In this document: positions 14,646 through 15,993 of the stretch, piece after piece
How positions within the stretch are numbered: position 1 is the stretch's first letter
Layout of the letters: every line of letters begins with the position of its first letter
Assembly: GCA_002422995.1 (NCBI GenBank)
Contig: DIUK01000104.1
Coordinates: 1-15,993 of the forward strand
Direction of reading: 5' to 3'
DNA: 15,993 bases
Source: Rhodocyclaceae bacterium UBA6160
GTDB taxonomy: Bacteria > Pseudomonadota > Gammaproteobacteria > Burkholderiales > Rhodocyclaceae
Position numbers and translations under genes: made by a program
The notes under the pieces: generated by a model
Told to the model about the DNA's origin: nothing
Database searches by the model: none
Seen by the model: only the letters and a program-made list of their open reading frames with translations

Positions 14646-15166
14646 TGCGACAGATCCTTAACGAGGGGAAGAATTTTTTGCGCCAGCGATGCGGGCGTAA
14701 TCGGCCCGGTGTGCTTCATGCGGATAATGCCCTGTTTGTCGATGACATAGGTTTCCGGCACGCCGTACACGCCATAGTCGATGCCGACGCGGCCATCGCT
14801 ATCGACGGCAATCTGCGTATACGGGTTGCCCAGTTTTTCAAGCCACTGCTTGGCATCCGCTACTTGATCCTTGTAATCCAGACCAATAACCGGCACGGCA
14901 TGAGTCTTGGCAAACTCCACCAGCAACGGATGCTCCTCGCGACACGAAACGCACCACGAGGCCCAGACATTCAGCAGCCAAACCTGCCCCTTCATGTCGG
15001 CGACAGAAAAGTTTTTGCTTGCATCATGCAGCTGCGGCAGCGTGAAGGCCGGTGCCGGTTTGCCGATCAGCGGCGAAGGCACCTCGCGCGGATCATGCGT
15101 GAGGCCGATGGCCAGAAAAACCACCAGCACGGCAAAGGCCGCCAGGGGCAGCAAAAAACGCTTCAT
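14642..15166 (-). CDS. ccmG: CcmG/DsbE, thiol-disulfide oxidoreductase of cytochrome c maturation
   Basis: This 174-residue membrane-tethered thioredoxin has an N-terminal anchor (about 4-22), then a periplasmic domain with the active site Trp-Cys-Val-Ser-Cys (C72, C75) and the cis-proline loop Gly-Val-Tyr-Gly-Val-Pro-Glu-Thr (132-139, P137), which is the CcmG form. It passes electrons from CcdA or DsbD to CcmH and apocytochrome c. The CVSC dipeptide differs from the more common CxPC but is seen in this family. The start overlaps the ccmF stop as ATGA and the end overlaps ccmH the same way. Confidence 0.95.
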   Translation of the reverse strand: MKRFLLPLAAFAVLVVFLAIGLTHDPREVPSPLIGKPAPAFTLPQLHDASKNFSVADMKGQVWLLNVWASWCVSCREEHPLLVEFAKTHAVPVIGLDYKDQVADAKQWLEKLGNPYTQIAVDSDGRVGIDYGVYGVPETYVIDKQGIIRMKHTGPITPASLAQKILPLVKDLSQ

Positions 15167-15993
15167 GCGGATACGCTACCAGGTATCGCTACGGCCGCCT
15201 TGAGGCGCAGACGATAACGGCGGTCAAGCAGCGCCAGAAAACCTCCGGCGGCCATCAACAGACACCCGCCCCATATCCAGCCGACGAAGGGCTTGAAGTA
15301 AACCCGCACACTCCATGCTCCCTGTTCGCCCTTCGGCTGATCCAGGGGTTCGCCCAGCGAGACATAGATATCACGAGTAAAACCAGCGTCAATCGCTGCT
15401 TCCGTCATCGGCATTTGTGAAGAAAAATAGTGGCGCTTTTGCGGATGCAGCGTCTTTAGCGCGCGGCCATTTTTTGATAATTCGAACGTGCCAACATCAG
15501 CACGATAGTTAGGCCCGGTTGCTGCGTGAATGCCGATCAGGCGCAATTGATAACCGCCCACGCTGACCGTCTCGCCCGCCTGCATGCGCACATCTTTTTC
15601 TTCCTGATAGCCGCCTACCAGCGTTACGCCAATGACAAATACGGCAATGCCGAAGTGCGCGAGATGCATGCCCCAGAAAGAGGCCGACGCATTGCCTCCA
15701 CCAATCTTCAGACGTTCAATAATCTGGAAAATCGTGCTTGATGCAATCCACACGGCCAGCAAGCAACCCATCGCTGTCAGCGGCGTCCACACGCCCATCA
15801 ATTGTGGCAACGCCACACCCGCAATCAAAGACAACAGCAGGCTGATGCGCAAACGGCGCGCCATGTCTTTCAAATCCGCCTGCTTCCAGCGCGCCATCGG
15901 GCCCACCGCGATCAGCAGCAGCAGCGGCACCATGACTGGCACAAAAACAGTATTGAAATATGGCGGGCCGACCGACAGCTTGCCCAGCCCCAA
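15163..15993 (-). CDS. ccmF: CcmF, heme lyase subunit of cytochrome c maturation, C-terminal part
   Basis: This is the last 276 residues or so of a protein normally about 650 long; the frame runs off the right edge, and the apparent TTG start at the edge is only a leucine codon. It begins with a Gly-Lys-Leu-Ser-Val-Gly-Pro-Pro-Tyr-Phe-Asn block typical of CcmF. Helices lie at about 16-31, 50-66, 75-92, 108-127 and 238-256, with a periplasmic domain at about 130-235. The conserved histidine of Gly-Met-His-Leu-Ala-His-Phe-Gly (108-115) corresponds to a heme ligand in CcmF. The protein attaches heme to apocytochrome c with CcmH and CcmI. It is the most upstream ccm gene seen here. Confidence 0.95.
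   Translation of the reverse strand: MGLGKLSVGPPYFNTVFVPVMVPLLLLIAVGPMARWKQADLKDMARRLRISLLLSLIAGVALPQLMGVWTPLTAMGCLLAVWIASSTIFQIIERLKIGGGNASASFWGMHLAHFGIAVFVIGVTLVGGYQEEKDVRMQAGETVSVGGYQLRLIGIHAATGPNYRADVGTFELSKNGRALKTLHPQKRHYFSSQMPMTEAAIDAGFTRDIYVSLGEPLDQPKGEQGAWSVRVYFKPFVGWIWGGCLLMAAGGFLALLDRRYRLRLKAAVAIPGSVSA

Noticed and set aside
1..15993. Mobile elements, CRISPR arrays, tRNA genes, phage or defence islands
   Set aside because: None of their hallmarks (transposase motifs, regular repeat-spacer pattern, tRNA cloverleaf, integrase) was seen; base and codon usage look even across the window by eye.

Overview
The window looks like ordinary chromosomal DNA of a Gram-negative proteobacterium. 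Gene content and order suggest a betaproteobacterium, possibly near the Nitrosomonadales; this is inferred from protein resemblance and was not tested by a search. The supporting features are a full set of late cytochrome c maturation (Ccm system I) genes, a NodJ-type ABC permease, SlyX, an RND pump, and an rdgB-hemW pair. Coding density is very high, with many ATGA stop/start overlaps. There is no tRNA, rRNA, insertion sequence, CRISPR array or phage gene.

Layout. (1) 1-1452, plus strand: the 3' end of rdgB (purine NTP sanitation) overlaps hemW (radical SAM heme chaperone). (2) 1457-2422, minus strand: corA (Mg2+ channel), almost touching hemW tail to tail. (3) 2613-3930, plus strand: a TauD/TfdA-type Fe(II)/2-oxoglutarate dioxygenase, then a small secreted proline-rich protein of unknown function. 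(4) 7632 down to 3967, minus strand: a likely operon of an ABC-2 permease (NodJ type, no ATPase beside it), thiS, thiG, an unrecognised exported or anchored 345-residue protein, and trmB (tRNA m7G46 methyltransferase). (5) 7915-12871, plus strand: an RND efflux pair (lipoprotein adaptor plus 1029-residue permease, no outer-membrane channel gene), slyX, and a TMEM165/GDT1-type cation transporter. (6) 15993 down to 12894, minus strand: the end of ccmF, then ccmG, ccmH and ccmI in a tightly coupled cytochrome c maturation operon.

How the genes work together. ThiS carries the sulfur that ThiG uses to build the thiazole of thiamine. CcmF, CcmG, CcmH and CcmI together reduce apocytochrome c and attach heme to it in the periplasm. 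The adaptor and RND permease form an inner-membrane efflux unit that needs an outer-membrane channel encoded elsewhere.

I found no convincing new multi-gene system. The items most worth a second look are the unrecognised protein encoded between thiG and trmB (4709-5746), the ABC permease lacking a neighbouring ATPase at the head of the thiS-thiG operon, the small two-cysteine secreted protein at 3541-3930 with a hairpin over its ribosome binding site, and the Lys-to-Arg change in the RND proton relay.
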